Below, piece by piece: positions 25,093-32,684 of a DNA stretch of 64,000 bases. The notes beneath the pieces are model-generated. The model saw nothing but the letters and a program-made list of their open reading frames with translations, was not told the DNA's origin and ran no database searches. Every line of letters begins with the position of its first letter. The stretch's first letter is position 1. The stretch is from positions 306,001 to 370,000 of the forward strand of contig NZ_JAAOZC010000002.1 in the NCBI RefSeq assembly GCF_011761305.1. The letters run 5' to 3'. Source of the DNA: Sphingomonas vulcanisoli. GTDB lineage: Bacteria; Pseudomonadota; Alphaproteobacteria; Sphingomonadales; Sphingomonadaceae. The translations under genes were made by a program, and so were the position numbers.

Positions 25093-25656
25093 CTAATTCA
25101 GCTCCAGCCGATCGCCCTTGATGCGCACCGATCCAAGCTTGGTGAGCATATTCTGGCCGAGCAATGAGACGCCCAGCCCCTGCCGCACCACCGCCGCGCG
25201 CACATCGTGCAGCTCGCGCCCGGCGAGCTTGACGCTGGCGAGGTGGGTCCAGGCCATTGCGGTGCTGCCGCCGACGGTCTCGACCTTCTCGCCGAAGCGA
25301 TCGGCCTCGGGGGTGAGGCCCAACGTGCGGGCGTCATCCGCGCGCAGCACGGTGTAGCTGGCGCCGGTATCGACCAGGAAGCGCAAATGATGGCCGTTGA
25401 CCTCCGCGCCGATGTAGAACAGCCCATCCGAAGCGCGCGCCACCTTGCTGCGGCCGGACGCATCGCTCGCCGCCGCAGCGGCCTGATCATCGACTGTCTG
25501 GCCTGCGCCGATGCCCGCGCTCGCCATCGCCGCGCTGGGGGCCGGGGCCTGCGTCACGCTGTCGTCGGCGGAGTAATGCGAGCCCATCATTCCGGCGACG
25601 CAGCCGATCGCCAGCGTGATCGCGGGGAGGGGGGCACTGGAAAGCAAGCTACTCAT
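25093..25656 (-). CDS. Retropepsin-like clan AA aspartic protease
   Basis: The 187-aa protein has an N-terminal hydrophobic anchor (APLPAITLAIGCVAGMMG), an Ala-rich linker of about 45 residues, and a retropepsin fold with the catalytic FLVDTGASYTVL motif and flap region ETVGGSTAMAW. The C-terminal SLLGQNMLTKLGSVRI matches bacterial TIGR02281-type enzymes, which are periplasm-facing single-pass proteases of unclear substrate. It stands alone between two repeats, convergent with the TonB receptor. Confidence 0.88.
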   Translation of the reverse strand: MSSLLSSAPLPAITLAIGCVAGMMGSHYSADDSVTQAPAPSAAMASAGIGAGQTVDDQAAAAASDASGRSKVARASDGLFYIGAEVNGHHLRFLVDTGASYTVLRADDARTLGLTPEADRFGEKVETVGGSTAMAWTHLASVKLAGRELHDVRAAVVRQGLGVSLLGQNMLTKLGSVRIKGDRLELN

Positions 25657-25738
25657 AAAGCAGGCTAATGCCCGGACGTTTGCAACGATCGGTGATTCGA
25701 TTCGGCTAATGCGCTGTTAGGGTTGTTTTAGGATTTGA

Positions 25739-25857
25739 TCCTCCCCTGGAAGGGGAGGTGGCACGCGCAGCGTGACGGAGGGGTGTCGCCCTTTCGAGAG
25801 CGGGACACCCCTCCACCATGCTGCGCATGGTCCCCCTCCCCTTTCAGGGGAGGATTT
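25739..25857. repeat. Type-C palindromic repeat, copy 3
   Basis: The element starts TCCTCCCCTGGAAGGGGAGG and ends CTCCCCTTTCAGGGGAGGAT, with inner arms GGAGGGGTGTCGCCC and GGGACACCCCTCC. Its right border (AGGATTTAG) overlaps the GFA gene stop codon TAA on the minus strand. Confidence 0.85.
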
Positions 25858-26215
25858 AGGCTACCGCGCCCGCGTGATTCTTGCCGTCGAATTTGACGAT
25901 GCGCGCCTCGACGCCGTGCCGCTCGTCCAGGCAGCGCAGATTGATGCTAATGCCCTTGGGGTGCGAGCGCGGCTTGTAGAAGCTTTTGATCCCGCACTGG
26001 CTGCAGAAGATGTGCTGCGCGGCGCCGGTGCCGAAGCGGTACGTCGTCGTCTCCCGCCGCCCCTCGATCAGCCTGAAATCGTCATCGGGCACGATCAGGT
26101 GAAGGTAACCGGTCATGCTGCAGATCGAACAATCGCAATCCAAGACTTCCGGCGATTCGGGCACATCCGCCTCAAACCGCACCAGCCCACAATGGCACCC
26201 GCCTTCCACTTTCAT
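25856..26215 (-). CDS. GFA/CENP-V family zinc protein
   Basis: The 119-aa protein starts MKVEGGCHCGLVRFEADVPE and has the GFA cysteine pattern: CHC near residues 7-9, CDCSIC near 26-31 and CSQCGIKSFY near 72-81. These bind two zinc ions. The family includes glutathione-dependent formaldehyde-activating enzyme-like proteins; this member's reaction is not known. A longer frame to 26350 runs into ssrA and is unlikely. The stop codon lies at the outer edge of a type-C repeat. Confidence 0.85.
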   Translation of the reverse strand: MKVEGGCHCGLVRFEADVPESPEVLDCDCSICSMTGYLHLIVPDDDFRLIEGRRETTTYRFGTGAAQHIFCSQCGIKSFYKPRSHPKGISINLRCLDERHGVEARIVKFDGKNHAGAVA

Positions 26216-26230
26216 GGAGCACTTTCTTAA

Positions 26231-26620
26231 ATGGGGTCCCCGCAAAGTACCACTTTGTGGGGTAACTGTGTGGGGAGCTTCTGTTGCTCGGTGCTCCCCG
26301 TACCGCCGGAATCCGATTCTGTTGCCCGGTTCGGCCCGAACCGCGTTCAAGCTTTGTAATCTAAGCCGTTAGGCCGTGATTACGCAGCAATCGCGAGCGC
26401 CTCGTTATCGTTGGCACTTGTGGTTTTGAGACGTTTTACGGGTGTTCTCGTCCCGGGCAAAAACAAGGTGCCTGTTCACACGTCGATCCTAGTTCGGCCC
26501 CGTCAAAGCCTGCCTTGAAAGACAGGTTTTGGTGGAGCCGCCGGGTACCGCCCCCGGGTCCGCTGCGCCAAACACAACATGCACTTTATCACCATAGCCG
26601 GCCGAAGCCGGCGGGGAGGG
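26231..26620 (-). ncRNA. ssrA: Two-piece (permuted) tmRNA
   Basis: The minus strand encodes the tag ANDNEALAIAA plus TAA at 26415-26380, the alphaproteobacterial proteolysis tag. The coding piece begins GGGGCCGAACTAGGATCGAC at 26502, the permuted tmRNA 5' motif. The acceptor piece ends GGCGGCTCCACCA at 26530, pairing GGGGCC with GGCTCC to form the acceptor stem, and contains a T-arm-like GGGGGCGGTACCCG. About 27 nt (26503-26529) between the pieces form the excised spacer. The gene order acceptor-then-coding shows the circular permutation. An 11-bp hairpin (26238-26262) lies at the 3' end. The outer boundaries are approximate. tmRNA rescues stalled ribosomes. Confidence 0.95.
26238..26262 (-). 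terminator. Stem-loop at ssrA 3' end
   Basis: CCCCGCAAAGT and ACTTTGTGGGG form an 11-bp stem around ACC. It is either the last helix of the tmRNA coding piece or a terminator; no long U tract follows on the minus strand. Confidence 0.45.
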
Positions 26621-26660
26621 ATATAGGGGTTCGACGAGGCGGGGGGAAGGGGCCGCTTCA

Positions 26661-26780
26661 TCCTCCCCTGCAAGGGGAGGTGGCATCGCGCAGCGATGAC
26701 GGAGGGGTGTCACCCTTTCGAGAGCGGGATACCCCTCCACCAGCCTGCGGCTGGCCCCCCTCGCCTTCCAGGGGAGGATT
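26661..26780. repeat. Type-C palindromic repeat, copy 4
   Basis: It starts TCCTCCCCTGCAAGGGGAGG, has inner arms GGAGGGGTGTCACCC and GGGATACCCCTCC, and ends CCTTCCAGGGGAGGAT. It lies between mscL and ssrA, and its right edge carries the mscL stop codon. Confidence 0.85.
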
Positions 26781-27232
26781 TAGGCCGAGCGCGCTTTCAA
26801 CTCATCCCTTATCTCGCGTAGCAGGATCACCTCCGCCGTATCCGCCGCCGGGGCCGCGGTGGCCTCGGCTTTCTCCCGCTCCAGCGCCGCGGTCGCCTTG
26901 CTCACCGCGCGGACCATCAGGAAGATGACGAAGGCGACGATCAGGAAATCCATCAGCTGGGTGACGAACTGGCCATAGCCGATCAGCGGCACACCGGCCT
27001 TCTTGAGATCGGCATAGCTGGTCAGCGATCCTTTGAAATCGGCTGGGATCGGGCCGAGGCGGACGAAGTGGCTGGAGAAATCGAGCCCGCCGGTGACCTT
27101 GCCGATGATCGGCATGATGATGTCGTCGGTCAGGCTGGTGACGATCTTGCCGAACGCCGCGCCGATGATCACCGCCACCGCGAGATCGAGGACGTTGCCG
27201 CGGGCGATGAACGCCCGAAAATCCTTGAGCAT
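26780..27232 (-). CDS. mscL: Large-conductance mechanosensitive channel
   Basis: The 150-aa channel opens under membrane tension to protect against hypo-osmotic shock. It begins MLKDFRAFIARGNVLDLAVA and continues into VIIGAAFGKIVTSLTDDIIM, the diagnostic TM1 with its Gly/Ala-rich gate. TM2 is FVTQLMDFLIVAFVIFLMV, and the C-terminal charged helix ends LLREIRDELKARSA. AAGGAGG precedes ATG 27232. It is divergent from lemA. The stop codon TAA lies at the border of a type-C repeat. Length is at the long end for the family. Confidence 0.96.
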   Translation of the reverse strand: MLKDFRAFIARGNVLDLAVAVIIGAAFGKIVTSLTDDIIMPIIGKVTGGLDFSSHFVRLGPIPADFKGSLTSYADLKKAGVPLIGYGQFVTQLMDFLIVAFVIFLMVRAVSKATAALEREKAEATAAPAADTAEVILLREIRDELKARSA

Positions 27233-27349
27233 AAGCGATGCCTCCTTTTGCCCAGCTTGTTCGTTACGCCGCCGCCGATCAACCCCGATTGCGCGCGCCG
27301 TATTAGGCGAGTAAGACGGCGGGTGACGCAACCAACAGAGGCTTCCTCC

Positions 27350-27934
27350 ATGTCGTTCGCCCGTTTCCGCATCGCTTTGCTCGCTCCCCTCGCCGCGCTG
27401 TCGCTGGCCGGGTGCGGATTGAACTCGATCCCGACCGCCGAGGAGAATGCCAAGGCCAAGTGGGCCGATGTGCAGAATCAGTATCAGCGGCGCTCCGATT
27501 TGATCCCCAATCTGGTCTCGACCGTGAAGGCCGCGGGCGCGCAGGAGAAGGACATCCTCGTCGAGGTGACGCAGGCGCGCGCCGGCGCGCAGGCTGTCCA
27601 GCTTTCGGGCGATGATCTCAAGGATCCCGCCAAGGTCGCCAATTATGAGCGCGCGCAGGGCGCGGTGACGGTATCGCTGCAGAAGCTGCAGGAGGCCTAT
27701 CCCGAGCTCAAGAGCCAGGGCAATTACACGACGCTGATGAGCCAGCTCGAAGGCACCGAGAACCGGATCACCATCGCGCGCAGCGATTACAATGAAGCGG
27801 TGCAGGCCTATAATACGCGCATCCGCACCTTCCCCGACGCGATCGGCGCCAAGATCTTCTACGGCGCCAAGCCGATGCAGACCTTCCAGGCGACCACCCC
27901 GGGCTCCGAGACCGCGCCGGCGGTCAAATTCTAA
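27350..27934 (+). CDS. lemA: LemA family lipoprotein
   Basis: The 194-aa protein has a lipoprotein signal (MSFARFRIALLAPLAALSLA-GC). The LemA helical bundle follows, with WADVQNQYQRRSDLIPNLVS, VANYERAQGAVTVSLQKLQE, LEGTENRITIARSDYNEAVQ and YNTRIRTFPDAIGA, all conserved in the family. LemA proteins are envelope proteins of unclear role that commonly precede TPM-domain genes, as here. The ATG at 27350 is needed for the signal peptide. Confidence 0.95.
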   Translation: MSFARFRIALLAPLAALSLAGCGLNSIPTAEENAKAKWADVQNQYQRRSDLIPNLVSTVKAAGAQEKDILVEVTQARAGAQAVQLSGDDLKDPAKVANYERAQGAVTVSLQKLQEAYPELKSQGNYTTLMSQLEGTENRITIARSDYNEAVQAYNTRIRTFPDAIGAKIFYGAKPMQTFQATTPGSETAPAVKF

Positions 27935-27993
27935 AGCGCCTTCGTTCGGCATTTGTTCTTGACTTTTCGGCGCGTTTCTGCTAGGAAATTGTA

Positions 27994-29094
27994 ATGCTCG
28001 GCCTGCGCCTTTCGCCTGAATTTGCTGCCACGACCGGCGGTTCGGGAGGAGGGCGGCAAAGCCTTCCGCAATCCTCAACTTCCTCAATTTCGGCGCATCG
28101 GACCCCCTCTCCCAGCAGGAGAGGGAGGGGCCCGCTCGGCGCAGCCGAGTGGGAGGGTGAGGGCCGGGCGTTAAGGCAGAGGGGCGTGCCCTCACCCTTC
28201 CGCGCCTTCGGCGCTCCCTCCCTCTCCCGCTGGGAGAGGGTTTTGGGCGTGATTGCCGCTTTCTTGCTCGCGCTCATCGCAGTGCCTGCGCACGCCCAAT
28301 CCTTCCCCGCCTTCACCGGCCTCGTCACGGATGCCGCCAACATCCTTCCCGCCGATCGCAAGACCGCGCTCGAACAGAAGCTCGAGGCGTTCCAGCAGCA
28401 GACCGGGCGCCAGCTCGTCGTCGCCACCATTCCCGATCTCGCCGGCGATGACATCGCCGATTATGGCTATAAGCTCGGGCGGACGTGGGGCGTCGGCCTC
28501 AAGGGCGCGGACAATGGCGCGATCCTGATCGTCGCGCCCAAGGAGCGTCAGGTCCGCATTGAGGTCGGCACCCGGCTCGAGCCCGTGCTGACCGACGCTT
28601 TCTCCAGCGTGATCATCCAGACCAAGATCGTCCCCGCCTTCAAGGCCGGCGACATGCCGGGCGGGATCGAGGCGGGCACCGATGCGCTCATCCAGCAATT
28701 GAGCCTGCCCGACGATCAGGCCAGGGCCGAAATGGCCAAGGCGGCGGCAACGTTCGATGCCAGCCATCGCCGTTCGAAGCAGGGCGGCGGCGCGCCGCTG
28801 GGGCTGATCGTCTGGCTGGTGATCATGGGCGTTGTCGTCGCCAGCCATTTCGGGCGGCGCGCGGCCGGGCCATGGGGCGCGCGGCGCTATAGCGGCAGCG
28901 GCAGCAACTGGCCGATCTGGCTGTGGGCGGCGAGCGAGATGATGGATAACGGGCGGCGCTCCGGCGGCGGTGGTGGCGGCTTCTTCGGCGGTGGCGATTC
29001 GGGCGGCGGCTCCGATGGCAGCTGGGGCGGTGGCGGCTTCACCGGCGGAGGCGGCGGCGGCTTCGGCGGCGGCGGCGCATCGGGGAGCTGGTGA
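27994..29094 (+). CDS. TPM-domain (TPM_phosphatase) secreted/membrane protein
   Basis: The mature part starts AQSFPAFTGLVTDAANILPA and forms a TPM domain (LEQKLEAFQQQTGRQLVVAT; GADNGAILIVAPKERQVRIE). A membrane span (LGLIVWLVIMGVVVASHF) and a Gly/Ser-rich tail of about 70 residues follow. The hydrophobic signal core is GVIAAFLLALIAVPAHA. The first in-frame ATG (27994) has AGGA upstream, but between it and the signal lies a type-D repeat read in frame (APSLSRWERV), so the true start is uncertain. GTG 28186, TTG 28243 or GTG 28249 are alternatives. It follows lemA and overlaps the next TPM gene. Confidence 0.8.
   Translation: MLGLRLSPEFAATTGGSGGGRQSLPQSSTSSISAHRTPSPSRRGRGPLGAAEWEGEGRALRQRGVPSPFRAFGAPSLSRWERVLGVIAAFLLALIAVPAHAQSFPAFTGLVTDAANILPADRKTALEQKLEAFQQQTGRQLVVATIPDLAGDDIADYGYKLGRTWGVGLKGADNGAILIVAPKERQVRIEVGTRLEPVLTDAFSSVIIQTKIVPAFKAGDMPGGIEAGTDALIQQLSLPDDQARAEMAKAAATFDASHRRSKQGGGAPLGLIVWLVIMGVVVASHFGRRAAGPWGARRYSGSGSNWPIWLWAASEMMDNGRRSGGGGGGFFGGGDSGGGSDGSWGGGGFTGGGGGGFGGGGASGSW
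28103..28240. repeat. Type-D-like palindromic repeat before or within the TPM gene
   Basis: CCCCCTCTCCCAGCAGGAGA with inner GGGAGGGTGAGGG is mirrored by CCCTCACCC and CCCTCTCCCGCTGGGAGAGG. It lies between lemA and the signal-peptide core of the TPM protein and is open in that reading frame throughout. Confidence 0.8.
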
Positions 29095-29762
29095 TGCAGA
29101 TCAAGCCCAGCGATGCGGCGCATGCCGCCGCCGCGATCAAGGCCGCCGAGGCGCGCACCGATGGCGAGGTGCAGGCCTTCGTCGCGGCCGCATCGGATAG
29201 CTATGCCGAGGTGCCGCTGCATTATGCGCTGCTCGTGGCGCTGCTGCCGCTGGCGCTGTCGGCGGCGTTTCCCATCGTGCTGGAGCGGGCCGCGCGGCTG
29301 GTCCATCCCGGTTGGGAAGAGCCGTCGCAGCGGTTCCTGCTGACCGTGCTGCTGGTGGTGACGGCCCTCGTCTTCCTCGCCGGTCGCTACCTGTTCGGGC
29401 TCCAGGCGGTGCGGATGGCGCTGACGCCCGCGGCCACCAAGCATCGCCGCGTCCACCGCCGCGCGCTGATGCTGTTCCGCGCCGCGATCGAGCAGCGCAC
29501 CGCGAGCACCACCGGCGTCCTGCTCTATCTCAGCCTCGCCGAGCATCGCGCCGAGATCGTCGCCGATGCCGCGATTCATTCCAGGGTCGACGATAGCGAA
29601 TGGGGCGAGGCGATGGCCGTGCTGCTGACGCATGTGAAGGACGATCGTCCCGGCGACGGCATCGCCGCCGCGATCGAGAAGATCGGCGACGTCCTCGAAG
29701 CCCATTTACCCCGCACCGGCACCGATCCCAACGAACTCCCCGATCGCCTGATTTTGTTGTGA
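29094..29762 (+). CDS. TPM-domain membrane protein
   Basis: About 222 aa from MQIKPSDAAHAAAAIKAAEA. An N-terminal TPM-like helix (EARTDGEVQAFVAAASD) is followed by two membrane spans (ALLVALLPLALSAAFPIVL; FLLTVLLVVTALVFLAGRYL) and a C-terminal TPM half (STTGVLLYLSLAEHRAEIVA; VKDDRPGDGIAAAIEKIGD). It overlaps the upstream TPM gene by one base, and the pair plus lemA form one operon. A GTG one codon earlier is an alternative start. Role unknown; probably envelope-associated. Confidence 0.82.
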   Translation: MQIKPSDAAHAAAAIKAAEARTDGEVQAFVAAASDSYAEVPLHYALLVALLPLALSAAFPIVLERAARLVHPGWEEPSQRFLLTVLLVVTALVFLAGRYLFGLQAVRMALTPAATKHRRVHRRALMLFRAAIEQRTASTTGVLLYLSLAEHRAEIVADAAIHSRVDDSEWGEAMAVLLTHVKDDRPGDGIAAAIEKIGDVLEAHLPRTGTDPNELPDRLILL

Positions 29763-29777
29763 GCGGCCTAACCCAAA

Positions 29778-29907
29778 TCCTCCCCCGCCAGGGGGAGGTG
29801 GGGCCGAAGGCCTCGGAGGGGGAGGACGGCGGCGGGCTGTCAACGGTAACCCGATCCGCCCCCTCCGTCAGGCTGACGCCTGCCACCTCCCCCTGGCGGG
29901 GGAGGAT
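29778..29907. repeat. Type-C variant palindromic repeat
   Basis: TCCTCCCCCGCCAGGGGGAG and the matching CTCCCCCTGGCGGGGGAGGA enclose inner GGAGGGGGAGGAC and GCCCCCTCC arms. Its right border GGGGGAGGAT serves as the ribosome-binding site of the NUDIX gene that starts at 29911. Confidence 0.8.
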
Positions 29908-29910
29908 GAG

Positions 29911-30462
29911 GTGAGCGATCCCGCCGCAATCGTCTGGCAGGGCAAATATATCACCGTCCGCAAGCAGGGGACGTGGGAATATGTCGGCCGCGCGCGCAAC
30001 ATCCATGCCGCGGTGATCCTCGCGATCGATGACGGCTGCGTCCTGCTGGTCGAACAATTCCGCGTCCCCCTGAACGCGCGCTGCCTGGAGCTTCCCGCCG
30101 GGCTGGTGGGGGACGAAAGCCAGGGCGAAGCCATCGAGACTGCCGCCGCGCGCGAGCTGGAGGAGGAGACCGGCTATCGGCCGGGCCGCATCGAAACGGT
30201 CGGCCGCTTCGCCTCCTCGCCGGGGATGGTTTCGGAGACCTTCACGCTGGTCCGCGCGCATGAGCTGACCAAGGTGGGGGAGGGCGGCGGCGTCGATAAT
30301 GAGGGCATCACCGTCCACCGTGTACCGCTCGACGACGTCCCCGCTTATGTCGAAGCGCGACGCAACGAGGGCTTCATCATCGACGTGAAGCTGCTGGTGC
30401 TGCTGGGAGCGAGTCTTCTCTCTTCACCCCTCCCTTTAAGGGAGGGGCCAGGGGTGGGTTAG
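29911..30462 (+). CDS. NUDIX hydrolase
   Basis: The 183-aa protein contains a NUDIX box GDESQGEAIETAAARELEEE followed by TGY (GX5EX7REUXEEXGU). Leading strands VILAIDDGCVLLVEQFRVPL and LELPAGLVGDE resemble ADP-ribose/NDP-sugar pyrophosphatases. It is cytosolic. The GTG start has GGAGG 5 bp upstream, but that SD sequence belongs to a type-C repeat. The last dozen residues (SSPLPLREGPGVG) and the stop are encoded by a type-D repeat, so both gene ends are shaped by repeats. The core domain ends near residue 170. Confidence 0.9.
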   Translation: MSDPAAIVWQGKYITVRKQGTWEYVGRARNIHAAVILAIDDGCVLLVEQFRVPLNARCLELPAGLVGDESQGEAIETAAARELEEETGYRPGRIETVGRFASSPGMVSETFTLVRAHELTKVGEGGGVDNEGITVHRVPLDDVPAYVEARRNEGFIIDVKLLVLLGASLLSSPLPLREGPGVG

Positions 30463-30572
30463 CGGCGGACGGGGCTCGATGCCCCGTTCGGTGCTTTTGC
30501 GACGGGTGGCTAAGTTTTTTGGGCGCGCAGACGCGCGCACCCACCCCAATCCCTCCCTTGAAAGGGAGGGGT
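30425..30572. repeat. Type-D palindromic repeat, copy 1
   Basis: CCCCTCCCTTTAAGGGAGGG, then GGGGTGGGTTAG, is mirrored by CCACCCCAATCCCTCCCTTG with AAAGGGAGGGG. It covers the end of the NUDIX ORF and the gap to the convergent chorismate mutase gene. Confidence 0.82.
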
Positions 30573-30576
30573 TTGC

Positions 30577-30858
30577 CTATTCCCCCTGCACCCGCTCATG
30601 GTGGCGGATCACCTCGTCGATGATGAAGCGCAGGAAGGCTTCCGAGAAATCGGGATCGAGCTGGGCGCTTTGCGCCAGCGCCCGCAGCCGCGCGATCTGC
30701 TCGCCCTCGCGGCCGGGATCGGCGGGGGGCAGCCCGGCTTCGGCCTTGTAGACGCCGACCGCCTTGGTCACCTTGAAGCGTTCGGCGAGCAGATAGACCA
30801 AGGCCGCATCGATATTGTCGATGCTCTGGCGATATCCCTCGAGCCGCGCGTCGGCCAT
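30577..30858 (-). CDS. Chorismate mutase (AroQ class)
   Basis: The 93-aa all-helical protein (MADARLEGYRQSIDNIDAAL; LLAERFKVTKAVGVYKAEAG; DPGREGEQIARLRALAQSAQ) shows the AroQ pattern, with Arg near 10, the R-x-x-x-x-x-x-V-x-x-x-K helix and a C-terminal FLRFIIDEVIRHHE. It converts chorismate to prephenate for phenylalanine and tyrosine. It is monofunctional and of normal size. It is divergent from the polyprenyl synthase gene, with a perfect hairpin in the 99-bp gap. Confidence 0.9.
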   Translation of the reverse strand: MADARLEGYRQSIDNIDAALVYLLAERFKVTKAVGVYKAEAGLPPADPGREGEQIARLRALAQSAQLDPDFSEAFLRFIIDEVIRHHERVQGE

Positions 30859-30905
30859 GTCCCTTCTCCCTCGCTTCACCGCGCCATGCGGGCGCATCGC
30901 GGGAG

Positions 30906-30927
30906 TTGCAAGCCGCTCCGCTTGCAA
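30906..30927. other. 8-bp stem hairpin between divergent genes
   Basis: TTGCAAGC and GCTTGCAA are separated by CGCTCC. The sequence lies between the chorismate mutase start (30858) and the polyprenyl synthase start (30958), in the shared promoter region. It could be an operator or an mRNA leader hairpin; nothing identifies a regulator. Confidence 0.4.
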
Positions 30928-30957
30928 GTCGGGGTGAAGATCGCCAAATCGCGCGGC

Positions 30958-31968
30958 ATGGCGACGATCATCCCCTTCCGCCGAGACCATGCCCCGTCGC
31001 TCGATCCGATGATCAAGCTGGTCGCGGCGGACATGAACCAGGTCAACAGCGTCATCCTCGAACGGATGCAGTCGGACGTGCCGCTGATCCCCGAACTCGC
31101 CGGCCACCTCATCGCCGGGCGCGGCAAGCGGATGCGGCCGATGCTGACGCTCGCCTGCGCGCACCTGCTCGATTACGGCGGCGCGCGGCACCACAAGCTC
31201 GCCGCCTGCGTCGAATTCATTCACACCGCGACGCTGCTGCACGATGATGTCGTCGATGGCTCCAATCTCCGCCGCGGCCGCCGCACCGCCAATCTGATCT
31301 GGGGCAATGCCGCCAGCGTGCTGGTCGGCGATTTCCTGTTCAGCCGATCGTTCGAGCTGATGGTCGAGGACGGGTCGCTGCGCGTGCTCAAGATCCTCTC
31401 CGGCGCAAGCTCGATCATCGCGCAGGGCGAGGTCGATCAGCTCACCGCGCAGCGCCGGATCGAGACCGGCGAGGCGCATTATCTGCGCATCATCGATGCC
31501 AAGACCGCCGCCTTGTTCGCCGCTGCCTGCCGCATCGCCGCGGTGGTCGCCGAGCGCGACGCGAAGACCGAGGAGGCGCTGGACAGCTACGGCCGCAACC
31601 TCGGCATCGCCTTCCAGCTGGTCGACGACGCGATCGATTACGCCTCGGATGATGCAACGATGGGCAAGGACGCCGGCGACGATTTCCGCGACGGCAAGAT
31701 CACCCTGCCGGTGATCCTCGCCTATGCCCGCGGTTCGGACGCCGACCGCAAATTCTGGCGCGACGCGATCGAGATCGGCAAGAACGACGACGACCAGCTC
31801 GCCCACGCCACCCGCCTGCTCCGCGACAGCGGTGCCTTGGCGGATACGCTGGCGAGGGCCCGCCACTACGGCCAGCTCGCGATCGACGCGCTGGCGGGCA
31901 TCGGCGGCGGCACGGCCAGGGCGGCGTTGGTGGAAGCGGTGGAGTTCGCGGTAGCGCGGACTTTCTAA
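30958..31968 (+). CDS. ispB: Polyprenyl diphosphate synthase (octaprenyl-type)
   Basis: The 336-aa prenyltransferase has the first Asp-rich motif in FIHTATLLHDDVVDGS, the second in FQLVDDAIDYASD, GRGKRMRPMLTLACAH near the N-terminus, and ISGASSIIAQGEV-type helices. It elongates isoprenoid chains for the ubiquinone side chain. Chain length is not certain from sequence. ATG 30958 (MATIIPFRRDHAP) is chosen because upstream in-frame sequence overlaps the divergent gene. Its TAA is directly followed by a type-C repeat. Confidence 0.88.
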   Translation: MATIIPFRRDHAPSLDPMIKLVAADMNQVNSVILERMQSDVPLIPELAGHLIAGRGKRMRPMLTLACAHLLDYGGARHHKLAACVEFIHTATLLHDDVVDGSNLRRGRRTANLIWGNAASVLVGDFLFSRSFELMVEDGSLRVLKILSGASSIIAQGEVDQLTAQRRIETGEAHYLRIIDAKTAALFAAACRIAAVVAERDAKTEEALDSYGRNLGIAFQLVDDAIDYASDDATMGKDAGDDFRDGKITLPVILAYARGSDADRKFWRDAIEIGKNDDDQLAHATRLLRDSGALADTLARARHYGQLAIDALAGIGGGTARAALVEAVEFAVARTF

Positions 31969-31969
31969 A

Positions 31970-32095
31970 TCCTCCCCAGCTTTGGCTGGGGAGGGGGACC
32001 ATCCGCAGGATGGTGGAGGGGAACTCCGCCGTCGCGCCTTTCCCCTCCACCACGCTTCGCGCGGTCCCCCTCCCCACGAAATCGTGGGGAGGACT
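31970..32095. repeat. Type-C variant palindromic repeat
   Basis: TCCTCCCCAGCTTTGGCTGG with GGAGGGGAA inside is mirrored by TCCCCTCCACCACG and CCCCACGAAATCGTGGGGAG. It fills the gap between convergent polyprenyl synthase and thymidine kinase genes and reaches the tdk stop codon. Confidence 0.82.
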
Positions 32096-32673
32096 TAATC
32101 TCGCAACGCCGCCATGAAGTGGCGGCGGCAGAGCGCGATGTAGCGTTCGTTGCCGCCGATCTCGGTCTGCGCGCCTTCGTGGATCGCTTTGCCCGCCTCG
32201 TCGACGCGCAGGTTCATCGTCGCCTTGCGGCCGCAGCCGCAGATCGCCTTGATCTCGGTCAGCGTGTCGGCCAGCGCCAGCAGATAGCGGCTGCCTTCAA
32301 ATAACTCGGCGCGGAAATCGGTGCGCAGGCCATAGGCCAGCACCGGAATGCCGAGTTCGTCGCACACCGCCGCCAGCGCGAACACCTGCGCGCGGGTGAG
32401 GAATTGCGCCTCATCGACCAGCACGCAGGCGAGCGGCTGCGCTGCATGTTCGGCGGCGATCGCCGCGCGCAGATCGGTCGCGGCGTCAAAGGCATTGGCC
32501 TCCGCCTCCAGCCCGATCCGCGAGGTGATGACGCCGCGCGCGTAGCGATCGTCGATCGCGGCGGTCCACAGCATCGTCTGCAACCCGCGCTCGCGATAGT
32601 TGAAGCTCGCCTGCAGCAGCGTGGTCGATTTGCCCGCGTTCATCGAGGCATAATAGAAATAGAGCTTGGCCAT
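32095..32673 (-). CDS. tdk: Thymidine kinase, type II
   Basis: The 192-aa salvage kinase phosphorylates thymidine with ATP. The P-loop is ASMNAGKST (residues 9-17), Walker B/catalytic region LVDEAQFLT (Glu as base), lasso-domain zinc cysteines appear in [13 protein letters not shown] and a late ALCRRHF, and GNERYIALC is the thymidine-binding segment. Normal length. Its TAA stop sits at the outer border of a type-C repeat. Confidence 0.96.
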   Translation of the reverse strand: MAKLYFYYASMNAGKSTTLLQASFNYRERGLQTMLWTAAIDDRYARGVITSRIGLEAEANAFDAATDLRAAIAAEHAAQPLACVLVDEAQFLTRAQVFALAAVCDELGIPVLAYGLRTDFRAELFEGSRYLLALADTLTEIKAICGCGRKATMNLRVDEAGKAIHEGAQTEIGGNERYIALCRRHFMAALRD

Positions 32674-32684
32674 GCGCGCGGCCC

